From assembly GCA_028622995.1 (NCBI GenBank), contig JAJQJQ010000073.1:612606-676605 (forward strand): a stretch of 64,000 nucleotides of DNA, written 5' to 3'. The translations under genes and the position numbers were made by a program. Shown piece by piece: positions 33,411 to 44,171 of this stretch (positions within the stretch are counted from its first letter, which is position 1; each line of letters begins with the position of its first letter). The stretch is from Panagrolaimus kolymaensis. Lineage: Eukaryota > Nematoda > Chromadorea > Rhabditida > Panagrolaimidae. The notes beneath the pieces are model-generated. The model worked only from the letters and a program-made list of their open reading frames with translations. It made no database searches and was not told the DNA's origin.

Positions 33411-34721
33411 ATGAAAATTTCTTGGAGATTAACTTTTGTGTTTTTGTTTGCATCATTGTAAGTTCTTTGATGAAATTTTTACAGAAAAAAATAAAATTGA
33501 AGTTTAGTTTTCAATTTCGGAGTTTGAATGGCCAAGATTCTTCAACTTGGCCGTATTATCAAACGTCCCAAGCAGGCTCTATGGAAACAGGAGGATTTAC
33601 AAATAATGGTGGAGAAACCAGTCAGTAAATTAAAAAAATATTTTTTTAGACAATTTTATTTAAAATAAAGGATCTCACAAAAAATATTTTCGAGTATTTT
33701 TTAAGTCAAAAGTCGATTAAAATTTTACAGAAAAAAATTTCCAAGTTTTCTTGAAGTTTAAAAAAATTATTTACTTTTAATTTATATATATATTTTTGCA
33801 GTTGCAACAACAGATTCCAATTCTGTAACAGGATTTGAAACTCAACCCCAAGCATCGGTATCAGCTTCAATGGGACCTATTACAGATGTCACAAATACTC
33901 CAGGCTATCAAACAACTACTATCGTCACGGATGGTGGCGTTACTCAAACTCAAACTTTTGCTTATTCACCAACATTTAATCCACCACAAAATTGTTATGG
34001 AATAATTTTTGCTGGGGAAATGTCTCGATCAATTTCATTGGAAGAAAAAAAATATTTTTATAATATAGTTTTACAAATTGCTGGGAATTTTTAAAATAGT
34101 GGAATTCAATTTGCTATCACCACTTATGCTTCCAATGATTTTCAAGATATAGTTTTTCAAAGTTATAATAATTTTGTTGGCAATGTTAATTCCATGATTT
34201 CAAATTTACCAAATCCAAATAGTGATGTAACTTATATTGCACCGTAAGCTTTTTCTTTCCGGTGCTGAGACAAAAGAAAAGATAATGAATTGCTATTCTA
34301 AAAAAAGCCAGGTTTAAATAAAAAGAAAGAATTTTTTTTCCAGGGTTTTAGCTGAAATTTATAACATGGTATCTTCCAACCTCCTTGATAATAGAATCAG
34401 CGTATTAGTTATGGGTGAAATGGAGTAAGGTTTTTTTCTGTTCAAATCCACATCGAAAAATTTTTACTTAAAATTTTTTTTTGTTTTAGAGCCATTCGTG
34501 ATCCATCAGCTGGATATTCAGCTTCAAAGACCCTTGCCGCAACTGGAACAAACATATATATTCTTGATTATAGCAGTGGAGTGATTAGTAATAGTTTATG
34601 GCCATATCTCACAAATAATCGAAATGATCGAATTATAAATGGAACTGGAAGCAATCAAGATCAAATTTATTCTGGATTTTACAATACTCTTGTAATGGAT
34701 ATTAATAATGGAAATTGCTAA
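33411..34721 (+). pseudogene. Secreted VWA-like protein gene interrupted by an in-frame stop
   Basis: Exons 33411-33457, 33508-33620, 33802-34243, 34344-34424 and 34490-34721. A signal peptide (F-V-F-L-F-A-S) precedes a Ser/Thr/Gln-rich spacer of ~110 residues. Then comes a von Willebrand A-like fold: C-Y-G-I-I-F-A-G-E-M-S-R-S as a degenerate metal site (usual DxSxS not kept), F-A-I-T-T-Y-A-S, and R-I-S-V-L-V-M-G-E-M. The protein ends I-N-N-G-N-C. A TAA at 34092-34094 (after A-G-N-F) stops the reading frame in the middle of the domain, yet the frame and homology-like pattern continue directly after it. It may be a nonsense mutation, a sequencing error or read-through; a 35-base intron removing it looks too short. 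Nematode VWA proteins are often extracellular and sometimes lectin-linked. Confidence 0.6.
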
Positions 34722-34737
34722 AAAAACTAGGCAAGAA

Positions 34738-34754
34738 GCGGCGCTCCGCGCCGC
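34738..34754. repeat. GC-rich perfect hairpin, copy 1
   Basis: GCGGCGC-TCC-GCGCCGC, a seven-base stem with a three-base loop, just downstream of the VWA-like gene. It is one of three such palindromes within 1.9 kb of AT-rich DNA. Confidence 0.8.
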
Positions 34755-34939
34755 GATCCCCATAATTTTACAAATTGTATTAATAAGGAAAATTTATTTC
34801 ATTGAACTAATTATATTATAAATTACAAAAAAATTAAAACACCAATTATTTATTTAATAGTTTTTTTATCTTGATTTGCAAACTTGCGAGAGCGAATTTG
34901 ACCACCAGTTTCTTAACGTCCACCACCAGCAGATTACTT

Positions 34940-36056
34940 CTATCCATTACGACCGGTATTCTTATGTTTAGCTTGAGCAGGATTTTCTTTTCCATCAACT
35001 CCTCCTTGTTTTTCTCCAGCACCATAAGTTTTGTTTTTTCCACCTTGACCAACAGCATCTTTTTCACCATGTTGAACGCTTTCTTTTCCACCAATTGCAG
35101 CAGGTTGTTCTTTACCACTTCCAGCTATTCCTTGAGCACCAAGTTGAGAATGATTAATTTTAATAATATTATTGCAAACCATAAAAATGATCCCATCTAA
35201 AACATCAAATATACTCATTGTTTTGAAAATATAACTTACCAGCTTTAAATATATCACCATAAGCGGTACATTCATCACCAGCTTTGATTTCAACAAATGA
35301 TTTAAGTTCAAGTTCAATAATGTTATCAAAAGAATCAGCCAGCATTACAATCCATTTATCACCATGTTTCTTAGGCAAGCAATCAACAATACCGCGGAGG
35401 ATAACATTTTTCTTTTCATTTGCAAGAAGGTTGAAATTCTTAACTTCTCCACGAACAGTTGAAAACAGGATTTCTGCTGTTGTTTCTCTACCAGCAATAA
35501 GTTGGATATTGAGATCATCAGATTTGAAAACATAAGCACTTGATGAGCGACGATTTTCGGCTTTGATAGCTTGTTTAAGGCATATGATGTCACCAACACC
35601 AATATCAACATATCCAGCAAGATTTTCACCATTAACTTTAAACGAAAATTTCTTTTGGATATCAGCATACTCATCATCAGAAATAACGCAGTTGAAGTAC
35701 TTATAACGTGGATCATCTTTTGATACGGAAGCAATGCGACATATTATATCAAAAGCACTAAAAAAATAATAATAAGAGTAAATTAATAAAGAAAAAAATT
35801 ACTGATGGCGCATGTTTTTCTTGATCTTCATAACATCTGATACCTTAGATAATTGGATATGATCTTGCGAAAGAAGAACACCAGCAGATTGAGGAAAAGC
35901 ACCAGAATGAGGACCGCCAGCAGATTTAGGACCACCACCAGATTGAGGAAAAGCACCAGAATGAGGAACACCAGCAGATTTTGGACCACCACCAGATTGA
36001 GGAACGCCAGCAGATTGAGCATCATCACCAGAAAATGGAACATCAGATTGAGACAT
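34940..36056 (-). CDS. Protein with Gly/Pro repeat N-terminus and OB-fold-like core
   Basis: Exons 35803-36056, 35240-35757 and 34940-35196 join to 342 residues. Residues ~10-60 are a degenerate ~7-residue repeat built from P-x-S-[GA]-x and [FGV]-P. The middle (about 85-255) reads like two OB-type beta barrels. The first includes F-D-I-I-C-R-I-A-S-V and Y-V-D-I-G-V-G-D-I-I-C-L-K; the second includes V-I-L-R-G-I-V-D-C-L-P-K-K and G-D-E-C-T-A-Y-G-D-I-F. The pattern of a strand ending in G-D-I-I-C-L-K is reminiscent of RPA/POT1-type single-strand nucleic-acid binders, but I cannot assign a family from sequence alone. The C-terminal ~75 residues are Gly/Lys/Gln-rich and basic, ending K-N-T-G-R-N-G. 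Nuclear nucleic-acid binding is a hypothesis. GC-rich hairpins flank the gene. Confidence 0.65.
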
Positions 36057-36424
36057 TTCTTAGATTTTTTAAACAAAGAATTCAAGCGACCAGAATGCAA
36101 CCAAATTTTGAATTGAAATGAACAGTTTTTGCTTTGCGCTTTTCTTTATATAGGATTTTGAAGTTTCATCTAAAATTTCAAGGATAAATTTGCATAATAT
36201 TTATGATTATTTACTTTTTTTACTATCATAATAGCTGCGTAAAAGAATGTACAATAAAAGCATATTCCGTGAAGTGGCGATATCTGTTCAATCATAAAAT
36301 AAAAATAGAAAATACATAACATGAAAATAAACGACTTACCTCCTCTTGCTCTCCCTCAACATATAATGCTGCATACCCTGCAGCGGGGGCCACCATAAAG
36401 GTGGTTAAAAAGATCCTCGCAACA

Positions 36425-36443
36425 CGCGGGCCTCCGGCCCGCG
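36425..36443. repeat. GC-rich perfect hairpin, copy 2
   Basis: CGCGGGCC-TCC-GGCCCGCG, an eight-base stem with a TCC loop as in copy 1, followed by ATATAAC. Confidence 0.8.
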
Positions 36444-36604
36444 ATATAACTACTTCATTTTGCATTTATTAATTTTATATCATCTTATCCGTTTTCAAAA
36501 ATACTCAAAATTTAAACTTTATACCAAATCTAAATAAATTAGATCTCTTTTCATTTTTACCCAGCGAAATAAAAGTCACCAACATTATCCAACAGATAGG
36601 GAAA

Positions 36605-36624
36605 TGCGGGCCTTCGGCCCGGCA
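36605..36624. repeat. GC-rich hairpin, copy 3
   Basis: TGCGGGCC-TTC-GGCCCGGCA. Stem GGGCC/GGCCC with flanking TGC/GCA pairs and one bulged G. The core C-TTC-G-like turn resembles a very stable tetraloop. Confidence 0.75.
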
Positions 36625-37260
36625 TATTGTATATATTAAAATCTATCCTTGCAAGTTGCAACCTTTAAAATTTATGGATTTGGATTCTTTACCATATTAG
36701 ATACGTTGAGCATATAAGACGCTGTAATAGATAAAATTTTGCAACTTTGCTAAATTCTTATGGCTTTTTAAAATGCTATTGCATGGATTTTCATCATTCT
36801 CATAGTACGTATATAAGATCTTCATTTAATATACCTAAGGTTTTTCCACCGCGCAACTAATTTCCTTATCCAATTATCCACTTCCTTCTAAAGAACCCCA
36901 AATGCTTTATAGCACCTCAATAATAATAGCTAATTATTTCTTTTCAATAAAAAAGTCATTGTCCATGTTGTTTTATGCAACTCTCTTCAGATCTTGGATC
37001 CTTTACCATTTTTGGATCCTTTGGGTATTTGGATCTTTTAGATATTTAGATCCTAAGGCATATTTGAATTTATTTCGATCCTTTTGCATCATTGGGTAAC
37101 TCAAAAAAAACAACCGCTCATCAACGCTACATTTTCATACAATGAAAAGCTTTTTACTTTGAACATTCATTCATTTTTTTATGCTAATTTTTTCATTTTT
37201 ATTGAATTTTCCCATGATAGATTTCCAGGCTTCCACAGCCAATCAAAATTACTAGGAAGG

Positions 37261-37850
37261 ATATATGAAAGTGTCTTATGAAGTTTTTAATCCGGAAGAG
37301 AATGGATGGTTTTGAGTGAAAAAAGTATTTAAATTTTTCTTTCGTCATAAAATTTGCAATAGTTATTTTTTTTTGAATTTCTCTGCAACTTTTAATCTTA
37401 TTTAATTGTTTTAAAATTTACTTTTTTTTGTTGCAAAAATAAACTTTGGTATTTTTTTCGCAAAGTTGCAAATTTGTTTTAAAAAAAGAGTATTTAATTT
37501 TTTTTGTTTGAAATAAATTCGGTGCACTTAGTTTTTTTGCCAAATAAAAAAAAAATATATGAAAGTGTCTTATGAAGTTTTTAATCCGGAAGAGAATGGA
37601 TGGTTTTGAGTGAAAAAAGTATTTAAATTTTTCTTTCGTCATAAAATTTGCAATAGTTATTTTTTTTTGAATTTCTCTGCAACTTTTAATCTTATTTAAT
37701 TGTTTTAAAATTTACTTTTTTTTGTTGCAAAAATAAACTTTGGTATTTTTTTCGCAAAGTTGCAAATTTGTTTTAAAAAAAGAGTATTTAATTTTTTTTG
37801 TTTGAAATAAATTCGGTGCACTTAGTTTTTTTGCCAAATAAAAAAGTTAA
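37261..37850. repeat. Near-identical tandem duplication, period ~294 bp
   Basis: The block starting TATGAAAGTGTCTTATGAAG at about 37263 recurs at about 37557 and appears base-for-base the same to GTTTTTTTGCCAAATAAAAA. Only the junction A-run differs. It is non-coding. The identity implies a very recent event or an assembly artefact. Confidence 0.85.
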
Positions 37851-38894
37851 ATATTTAATTGTTAAAAATTATTTTTTTTGTTTGCAAAATAAAAAGAAAA
37901 AATAATTAATAAACATTTTTCTTTTAAATTTGTATCCTCAAAGATTGTTTGTTGGAGGTGGCACCACTTTAACATTTTTATTATAAAGAAAAATTGTAGT
38001 TGACGAAAGAAAAGTATGGTAAAAAGAAAAAAATTATCGGAAACAATTAATTTTTTAAATGACAAAAATTAGATGGTTAAACTAACTTTGTTTGATTATT
38101 ATTATTTTTTTGCAGCAAAATACATACTCTCCAACAAAAAGAAAAAAAATACAAAGAACAACGACGACATAGGAAACGAAGAAAAAAAATCCCACATTGT
38201 GACCTCCTCCAAAAAAATAAATAATAAAAGCAATTATGCTTCGAAGAAGCAAGCAAGCACACGCTTTAAAAAAACATCTAAAGTTTTTTTAAGTTGGGAG
38301 ATTATAGTTTTTAAAAGGATAATAATTTAAATTTTCAAAGATTAAAGCAAAAAGTATAATAAAAAATGGATTTTTTTTAAATGAAAGAAAATTACTTTTA
38401 ATTGCAACAAAATAAATTATTTATTAGAAAATAAGTAAAATAAAAATAATAATAATAGAGGAGTTTATTTAAAGTCAGAAGCTTGCTTTTAAGGAGAAGG
38501 AGAGAATAAGAATAAAATAGAAAGGTCGAGAATAACTTTTTTTCTTCTTTTTCTAATATTTATCTATTTTGTGGTTAAAAATTTGGTAACGCAAGAAGCA
38601 ATTGTAATAATATTTAAATTATTTGTTAGCTCCTAAACACAAGGATTATGGAACTTTGATGGATTCTTAAAACCATAGTGAGACCAGCAAACATTGTTTT
38701 TGATCACTGAATTTATAAAAGTCAAAGAAATTAATTTTATATTTGATTGATCAAAAATTTGTTTATTTTTCATCGATTATTTTTTGTTTCATAAAAAAAG
38801 TTAATATTTCCGTTGTAAAATCGAGAAACATTAATTTTATCTTTCATCCCAAGAGTTGCAATTTTAATAAGTTTTACTTTACTCTTTTAAAGCA

Positions 38895-40363
38895 ATGAAT
38901 TATTGGGAGATATATAATCTTGTATTAATTATTATTACCTTGCCTGCCTTTATTTTATATTTAATATTTGCAATAATTTTATTTCAAACAACTTTATCAA
39001 CATTTAAAACTCCATTTTTTTCTTTGATGAAACTTTTGTCCATCGTTGATTTAACAATATATTTTATGTATTTATTTGGAATTAAATTAGGAAATTTTAA
39101 AATTTTCTTTCCCGTTTATGATATTTTTAGTATGCCTAATATTATTATGACTATATATGTTTATATTGTAACTGTATTACAACATTCTCAATTTATTGTT
39201 CATACTTTAGTTGCGTTTAATCGATTTATAGCAATTGTATATACAAATTCATACAACTTTTTTTGGAGAAATAATTTACTTTGGGCATATTTTTTGGCTT
39301 TGGGTTTACCAGCATGTTATATGACTTTTTTAATTCCATCCCAAGGTATAATGAAATATGAAAAAATTGATGAAATGAATTATACCGCGTATCGAATGGA
39401 AAATGTTGGGGATGTTATTGTAAGTTTTTTATTTTTTCATTTGAAAAAGAAAAAGCAAAGTAGCCGATGTAATTTTTTTTTCAAGCTTGTTTTTTGTAAT
39501 TTTGTACAATCTTTTAAAATTAAATTTATAAGGTTTTTGTGAAAATTTAGCTTAGAGAAACTATTAGGTTTCAAAGCAAAAATTGTCATAAATTTGTTAT
39601 TAATTTTTTGTTAAGTTTAAATTTCACCGAAGAAAGTCGGGAAATTGCAAATTTTATTTAAAAAAAGGGATTTGTTCGTAGAAAATTAAAAGCAATATTT
39701 TTGAGGATTTACTTCTTTTCGAAAGCACTTTCTGTCTTCTCAATGCAAAAGCCTTTTAATTTTTTTTTTTTTGGCGAACTAAATTTTAGTAAGAATAAGT
39801 TCAGAAATTTTATTTTCTAATTTTCAAAAAAATCTTATTATCCAAAAAAAGTCATGAAACCTTTTTAAATTTTTGTTTGTTTATTTTCAGAACGTTCGAA
39901 ATTTTATTTATTTTATAAATTTGATGATAACAGTATTACTTTGCATTTTCATGGACGCTATTACAGTATTTTTCTTGTCCAAACGTAAAAAAGCTTTTAA
40001 TACTCCACAATTTAAAACAGAAATAAAATTATTTTTTGTTTCTGCAGCTATGTTAATTACCCATTTATTTTATGCTTCAATTATGGTAAAAAAAATTTAA
40101 TGTAAAAAATATAGTTTAATTTTTTTGTTTCTTATTTTTAGTTTTTTGTCGCATTTTTTCCATCTCCATCCATTGAAATTAGTTTACAATTAATGCTGCC
40201 ATTATTTCAAGTTGCAACTGATTTTAGCACTTTGGCTTCACCATTTTATTTATTGGCACTCAATCCAAAATTATTTAAAATTATGAAAGAAAAATTTTTT
40301 AAACGTCAAAGTTTTACAACAAATACGGTGGTTTTTGCTATGTATCCAAGTAATGCTAAATGA
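38895..40363 (+). CDS. Serpentine chemoreceptor, SRG/SRV-like, paralogue
   Basis: Exons 38895-39419, 39891-40085 and 40142-40363 give 313 residues and seven hydrophobic segments. It shares with the receptor at 25121-26669 the T-P-F-F-S-L-M-K-L-L-S-I-V-D-L TM2 segment, H-S-Q-F-I-V-H-T-L-V-A-F-N-R-F in TM3, S-Y-N-F-F-W before TM4, L-I-T-H-L-F-Y-A-S in TM6 and L-N-P-K-L in the tail, as well as both intron positions. The ligand is unknown. The first intron (39420-39890, 471 bp) is longer than usual here and contains only low-complexity sequence. The 3' end is 180 bp from the SL RNA-like gene. Confidence 0.85.
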
Positions 40364-40541
40364 ATATTGAAAAAAAAGTTAATATTTTTATTATTTACTT
40401 TTGATATTTTTCTGTGAAATTTATCTTTTTTTTCTGTTACTCTCTATCTATAAAAAAATAGTGAACAATAAATAATATGAAACTCGGCCTTTCTTTATTT
40501 GTTATGGAAAAATATATATGAAAAGAGAAGATTTTATCGTT

Positions 40542-40640
40542 GGTTAATTACCCTACAAAACTTAAGGTAATCAAAAAATTCCAGCTCTTTTAAAGTGGCT
40601 TTGGAAAAGAAAATAAATTTTGGAAAGTTTTGCTTTAAAA
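40542..40640 (+). ncRNA. Spliced-leader RNA-like gene with a variant leader
   Basis: The ~99 nt segment has all the parts of a nematode SL RNA. The leader begins GGTTAATTACCC and ends CTTAAG at 40566 (25 nt; C. elegans SL1 is 22 nt and starts GGTTTAATTACCC). It is followed at once by a GTAATC donor. ATTACC in the leader pairs perfectly with GGTAAT over the splice site, as in stem-loop I. CTTTTAAAG pairs with CTTTGGAAAAG around a TGG loop as stem-loop II. The Sm-binding site ATAAATTTTGGAA (AATTTTGG at 40616-40623) matches that of SL1 RNA. A short AAAG/CTTT hairpin closes the 3' end. A 5S rRNA gene lies 99 bp away on the opposite strand, the arrangement of the SL1/5S repeat of Caenorhabditis. 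The leader differs from SL1 in its second half, so it may be a variant SL or a decayed copy. Confidence 0.75.
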
Positions 40641-40732
40641 AAGTGAAACATAAATATTATAAAACCAAAAAATTAGTGATTTCAATTACAGAAGTAATAA
40701 TTATTTGGATTTTGGAAGATGAAAAAAAAATG

Positions 40733-40738
40733 AAAAAA
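40733..40738 (-). terminator. RNA polymerase III terminator of the 5S gene
   Basis: Six T residues on the minus strand directly follow the 3' end of the 5S rRNA (CCAAGC-TTTTTT). Confidence 0.85.
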
Positions 40739-40856
40739 GCTTGGAGCACTCGAGATTCCCAGGAGGTCTCCCATCCAAGTACTAATCGAGCCCAGCAGTG
40801 CTTAACTTGCCAGATCGGACGGGATGGCGTGCTTTCACTGCGGTATGACCCCAAGC
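40739..40856 (-). rRNA. 5S ribosomal RNA
   Basis: About 118 nt on the minus strand, starting GCTTGGGGTCATACC and ending CTCCAAGC; the two ends pair as helix I. The internal control region and the conserved blocks CACGCCATCCCGTCC, GATCTGGCAAGTTAAG, TTAGTACTTGGATGGGAGAC and CCTGGGAAT are as in animal 5S genes. It is followed by a T6 Pol III terminator. It is a single copy in this window, facing the SL RNA-like gene tail to tail. The intact structure suggests it works, but dispersed 5S pseudogenes also exist in worms. Confidence 0.95.
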
Positions 40857-43800
40857 GAATTACACTCTTTTTGTGTTGCTCATATAAAAATGAACACCAA
40901 ATAAGGAAAAAAATGAACGCAAACAAAAAAAGAAACGAAACAAAAAAGTGCATTTTTTCAGACAAAAATTAATGTTTAAAGAAAGATAAATTTATCGAAA
41001 GTAAAAAAAATGATGGCATACGCATCATTAGCTGTAGCATAAAGATTCTTCCCAACAGCTGTTCCAACTTGCATTTTGGAAATTTAATCCATCTTTTTTT
41101 GATATTCCTTTCGAATATCATCGGTTAGAATTTTATCTAAACCACGAGTATTCCAACTTGCTTTCAATATGTTCTTGATTTGGTGGATTGAAAAACACAG
41201 GTGTTTTGCCAGAATCATAACACACTTGTTTCACCACAATTTTTCATGGGATCATAAAGTGGATTAATAAAGATAAATTATACAGAAAAAATAAAAAATT
41301 CCATAAAAAATAATCAAAAAATTATAAAGCGCAAACTGAGAAAAAAAAATGTTGCGCCTTTCTTTTATTTTCTTGCATCCATCGATTGATGAGATGAGTG
41401 GCTGTTACAACAGCGATCGAATTTAAAAAAAACATGGAAAAGAAATGGAAGAAAAAATTTATAAGTTTTGTTATAAAATCTTAATGTGGTGTGAAGAAAA
41501 AAAGCTAGCCAATCGATGGATGTTATGATGATGTCTTTTTTTAAGGGCCCAAATGCTATAATAACTGATGTTGCATTTTTTGTACAAAAAAACCTTTTCT
41601 TGATTGAAAAAAGTTAATTTTTAGGATCACAATTTGCGACAATTTTTTTTTGGCATCTATTTCGTTTGTCAGTGCTTTATGAACTTTTTTCTTTTTCTTT
41701 CCGCAAACTAAAGTCGATGATACACCACTTTGCTGCATTGCCGTTTGACACGCCACAATCCTAACAAATGTTTGGAACACTGCTACATAAAAACTCAAAA
41801 ACATTGATGGCAATTGTCAAAATATTTAAATATATTCTCCTGCTTTTTTTCATTCCTTGATATTTTTTACTTTTTCTTTTTCTCTTTATTGTAAAATATG
41901 AAAATAAAAAATTTATTCCATCTTTAATTTTGAACATTCTGTCGTCGCGGTCACAAACGCTTTGATTTTTGCCGCCTTTTGTTTTGCTATCGTATTTTTC
42001 ATAATTCTATAACATTAATAATTTTCTTTTCCTCGACTATTTGTTTACATTTGCATAGTCATAATATAACAACAACCGACTTCCAGATTTTAAAAAAAAA
42101 TCTTTTTTTCCTTTTTTTTTAAATAAGGTATTTAAGCTTTTTTCAAAGCAAATTAAAACAAAAAATAATAATTAAGCATTTAAAAAATTCTAAAAATAAA
42201 TTTTCGTTTTTATGGCAAAAAAAAGAAGAAAAAAGTGTGCAACCTTGAGATGCTTTTTTGACGAAGAGAAATTTTTTTAGCTGCAACGAATTTGCTATGA
42301 TTTTAATCTTTTATTTTGAAACTGCGATAGCTGAATGCTTTACTTCGCATGCGTGTCAGACAAACATCTTCCTTTTTTTGCCGCCAAAAAATGTTACGTT
42401 CCAAGCTTAAAACATCAAAAAGCATGTTTGAATGAAAAAAAAATCCTGAATTTAATATCAAAAAAATATGGATGTTTGTTTTAACTGTGGATGAATTAAA
42501 ATTTCCATTAATGACAAAAAAATTAATCTATTGTATGATTTTATTTGAAGAATGATGATGATAAAGTAGTAGCTGATCAACTCAAAAATAGATACGCAAA
42601 AAACAAAGAGAGTGGTGAAATTAAAAAAAAAGAAAATCGAGAATTACATTTCTTAAAAAAATCTGCTTTAAAGAAGTGAAAGAATATATTGAGAACTACA
42701 AAATGTGATATGGAGAGGGAGAAATGCTATAAAGAAAAAAATTTTAATAATTTAACTTTTATGCTACAAATAATGAAAATAAAAACGTTGTCTGTTTTAA
42801 AATTTCTCCTTGATTCAGGTAATAACAATAAAGAAACTAAATATAAGAAAAAATTTCTACTGGGTTGCAGACAGGGATGTCCGAACATGAGTTTTGACTG
42901 ATCCGAACATCCGAACTCCGAACAATGTTCGGCCAAAAAGGCCGAACATCCGAACTTCCGAACCCCGAACTCCGAACGTTCGGACATCCCTGGTTGCAGA
43001 CAATCAAGCGATCATCTGTCGCTGTTTCTCTCAAGTAAAGCCCCAACAAAGCTTACAAAGGTCTTTTTATTTAATTAATGCACAAGCAAAAATAGCAAAT
43101 ATAATTAATTCAGAATTCCTTCTTTTTTTCATTTGAAAAATTTAATAAGATTTTTTGTTGAAGAAAAATTGTTTATTCGATGGAATTTGTAAAAAGCAAA
43201 AAAAATTCCGATGAAGCTCGCAAAAATAGTGCTTCATTCGTTATCTGCCGCATAAGTTTGATTCATTCTTTTTATTTCTTTCTTTTCGCATTTGAACTTT
43301 ATCTGGTTATTTTTTAATCGAACTATTTATAACGTTCCTTAAGGTTCGTATTAAATTTACATGCCCATTTATTTGTGGCATACAAAATTATAAATTTTGG
43401 AAAGCTTATGCTTTTAGCATAAGCAAATATATTTAAATAAAAACGTTTCTGTTAGTCAATCAATTACGTATCTTTAACGCTTTGATTCCTAACTTGTGGC
43501 TTCAAGCAAATAATTGATTAAAACTATTGCAGATATTTACCTAAACATTGCAATAGGATACTTTCTTTTTCAAACCCATGCACATGTTTCAACAGACCTT
43601 TAAAAAGCCAATACTTGGACACTATTGCTCGTTGTCGTCCTATCAAATAATAAAAACAAATTTCACGCCTTCTCTCGAATGCTTTTGTTTGTGCTATCTT
43701 TATTAACAGCCATCAGCAATATAAAAGATCATCGAAATTATCCATTTCTTGTTGATTACTCACTCTCGCTAGCAACACATTTACGTTAATTCATTTTTGC

Positions 43801-44171
43801 TTCCCATTAATATGTACTGGAACCTTTATTATGGTGCCTATGCGTAATATTTACTTTAACAGTTTTATAAACTATTGATAAACCTTAACATCGCGGGGTA
43901 ATAACATAACAAAGTTGGTCCATCAAATGCACATAGATGAAAAAAGGTTCTTATATTTTGATTAAACCATATTTTGTTATACATAAAATAAACGATGTTC
44001 AAAGTTTTAATTATAAAATTTATTTTATTTTTACAAGAAAAAATCGTTATGTACCTAAAAATAAAAAAAGGGCATTAGTCAATAACTTAACAACAAAAAA
44101 AACCAATATAGTTACAAAAAACAATACAAAAGGGGAAACAAAGATATTTAGTTAATAAATTCATAGTAAGT
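40857..44171. other. Intergenic region with a MITE
   Basis: 3.3 kb without a supportable gene. The only defined element is the hAT-type MITE at 42872-42992. A faint coding-like fragment on the minus strand near 41100-41240 (N-T-R-G-L-D-K-I-L) is broken by frame changes and stops. Confidence 0.6.
42872..42992. mobile_element. hAT-type MITE with perfect TIRs and 8 bp target duplication
   Basis: 121 bp element with 15 bp terminal inverted repeats, CAGGGATGTCCGAAC at the left and its exact reverse complement at the right, flanked on both sides by the 8 bp direct repeat GTTGCAGA (42864-42871 and 42993-43000). The CAGGG terminus and 8 bp duplication are hallmarks of the hAT superfamily. The interior is made of about ten CCGAAC-containing heptamers and octamers in direct and inverted order, so most of the element can fold. 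There is no coding capacity, so it would need a transposase supplied in trans. Confidence 0.93.

Larger units (their letters stand above)
36057..38894. other. Intergenic region with hairpins and a tandem duplication
   Basis: No gene was found. It contains two GC-rich hairpins (36425-36443, 36605-36624), a CCACC/GGTGG hairpin near 36390, repeated GGATC-containing words around 36990-37085, and a near-perfect ~294 bp tandem duplication from 37261. Confidence 0.6.

Noticed and set aside
36902..37281. Two overlapping plus-strand ORFs of 65 residues
   Set aside because: They fall in low-complexity sequence with repeated GGATC words and show no splice sites or domain.
41030..41250. Coding-like minus-strand fragment (N-T-R-G-L-D-K-I-L)
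   Set aside because: Frame changes and stops within 150 bp, no splice sites; too weak to call a pseudogene.
42727..43136. Several ORFs across 42.7-43.1 kb
   Set aside because: They result from the CCGAAC repeats of the hAT MITE, which is non-coding.
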